Assembly: GCA_964415245.1 (NCBI GenBank)
Contig: CAYQAJ010000277.1
Coordinates: 1-6,785 of the forward strand
Reading direction: 5' to 3'
DNA: 6,785 nt
Origin: CAYQAJ01 sp964415245
Lineage (GTDB): Bacteria > Planctomycetota > Planctomycetia > Pirellulales > Pirellulaceae
Below, one piece after another: positions 6,242 through 6,785 of this stretch (its first letter is position 1; every line of letters starts with the position of its first letter). The notes under the pieces were generated by a model. It saw nothing but the letters and a program-made list of their open reading frames with translations. It was not told the DNA's origin and ran no database searches. A program made the position numbers and the translations under genes.

Positions 6242-6358
6242 AGGCGTCGGACCAACAGGCTCAAGCAGCCCGTCGCTTCAGACACTCAGCGATAAGATTC
6301 GAGACGATCCGAAAAGACGGGTGATTGGGCCACGCAGGCACCCCTTGGGACACCAGCG
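6242..6358. other. Presumed 5' untranslated region ahead of the aptamer
   Basis: These bases separate the inverted repeat at 6360-6390 from the aptamer. No gene or clear promoter is seen. A weak -10-like TCTTAT near 6293-6298 (minus strand) lacks a matching -35. Confidence 0.35.
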
Positions 6359-6359
6359 T

Positions 6360-6390
6360 TGACAGGATGGGAAGGTCCCCGGTCCTGTCA
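6360..6390. repeat. 8-bp inverted repeat, candidate operator or 5' stem-loop
   Basis: TGACAGGA (6360-6367) and TCCTGTCA (6383-6390) are perfect inverted copies separated by 15 bases, with a further GGG/CCC pair inside. It lies where transcription would begin from the candidate promoter at 6397-6424, so it could be a repressor site or a hairpin at the RNA's 5' end. Confidence 0.5.
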
Positions 6391-6396
6391 CTTTGA

Positions 6397-6424
6397 AACC
6401 TATGCCAGCAATCCCGGTTGTCAA
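6397..6424 (-). promoter_or_regulatory. Candidate sigma-70-type promoter of the flp operon
   Basis: On the minus strand a perfect -35 TTGACA (6419-6424) is followed after 16 bases by TAGGTT (6397-6402), a weak -10 that keeps the T, A and final T of the consensus. Start of transcription would be near 6390, upstream of the riboswitch. This is the best candidate seen by eye; a promoter for another sigma factor cannot be excluded. Confidence 0.35.
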
Positions 6425-6738
6425 ATGGGGACTTTAGAGAAAATGAGAAGATCGGAAGTTTTGCGAGAAACTCCCCATCTGCGCGAGCCGTTCGGCCCCT
6501 TCTCCCCCCGCCCGATCGGCACGATCGATGTAAGCGGGTCGTGCTTTGTATAGGGAAAGGGCCATCACCGCGGCGGGTTGCCGCCAAACGAAGCAAGAAA
6601 GGGGCGGCGGCGGTAGGTCGCCACCTCGTCCTAGCAAGAGAACCGCTGCCCCGCAACGGAACCGCCGCGACAGGGCGCGACGCGACGTGCGGAAAGCCCC
6701 CAGAGTCAGCACCGTGATGGCGCGGGGCAAGAAAGGAG
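6425..6738. other. Intergenic region between tRNA-Leu and the operon promoter
   Basis: No gene is supported. Short open frames on both strands have Arg/Pro/Ala-rich translations without recognisable domains. Inverted repeats are seen at 6513-6527 (CGATCG, GCA, CGATCG), 6572-6585 (GGCGG, 4-base loop, CCGCC) and 6648-6676 (6-bp stem, long loop). None is followed by a U-run in the direction of the tRNA. Confidence 0.5.
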
Positions 6739-6785
6739 TGCGGATGAGAGGACTTGAACCTCCACGCCCTTGCGGGCACTAGAAC
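6739..6785 (-). tRNA. tRNA-Leu, 3' part only (runs off the window edge)
   Basis: On the minus strand the sequence shows a long variable arm (TGCCCGCAAGGGCGT), the T-arm GGAGG-TTCAAGT-CCTCT, the acceptor 3' strand CATCCGC and discriminator A at 6739. The long variable arm leaves Leu, Ser or Tyr. The A discriminator and overall match to bacterial tRNA-Leu favour Leu. CCA is not encoded (CTCC follows). The anticodon lies outside the window. Confidence 0.88.

Noticed and set aside
5893..6285. Longer flp product starting at 6285
   Set aside because: The extension crosses the riboswitch and leader hairpins, and the ATG at 5892 has a strong Shine-Dalgarno and a normal prepilin leader.
6434..6730. 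98-codon minus-strand frame upstream of the operon
   Set aside because: Arg/Pro/Ala-rich with no recognisable motif and no good ribosome-binding site; base composition alone explains it.
6261..6779. 172-codon minus-strand frame at the right edge
   Set aside because: Its start lies within tRNA-Leu (the RFKSSHPH-type translation is a known tRNA artefact), and it has no domain or ribosome site.
1..6785. CRISPR arrays, insertion sequences, phage genes
   Set aside because: No regularly spaced repeats, transposase motifs or terminal inverted repeats were seen; all genes found belong to one pilus operon.

Overview
The window carries the promoter-proximal half of a Flp/Tad (tight adherence) pilus operon, read entirely on the minus strand, from a high-GC bacterium. 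The form of the proteins (short Flp pilin, single TadE, CpaB with a Pro/Ser/Thr-rich tail, secretin with a long Cys- and Gln/Ser-rich tail, CpaE with a receiver-like N-terminus) recalls Planctomycetes, possibly the Pirellula group. That placement is an inference from protein style and was not tested. A run of exactly 100 N marks a scaffold gap in a draft assembly.

Layout, in the direction of transcription (right to left). At the far right edge is the 3' half of a tRNA-Leu (6739-6785). Then about 500 bases without a convincing gene (6242-6738) hold a candidate promoter and an inverted repeat. Next is a sequence that closely matches the class I cyclic-di-GMP (GEMM-I) riboswitch aptamer (6143-6241), followed 11 bases later by a strong hairpin (6109-6131). 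A further leader of some 215 bases leads to the Flp prepilin gene (5704-5892). Two hairpins follow the pilin gene. Then come an unlisted 35-codon membrane miniprotein gene (5487-5594), the prepilin peptidase cpaA/tadV (4732-5316), tadE (4202-4735, overlapping cpaA by ATGA), cpaB/rcpC (3212-4147, interrupted by the N gap), the outer-membrane secretin cpaC/rcpA (1371-3110) and cpaE/tadZ (69-1292). The motor ATPase (cpaF/tadA) and the platform proteins (tadB, tadC) are not here and would be expected beyond the left edge.

How it works together: CpaA trims the Flp prepilin and probably TadE. CpaB and CpaC form the periplasmic/outer-membrane channel. CpaE is the localisation ATPase-like factor. The riboswitch would tie production of this adhesion pilus to the second messenger that governs the switch from motile to sessile life. 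This is the most notable feature of the window. The hairpins between flp and the next gene could let the abundant pilin be made in excess over the assembly machinery.
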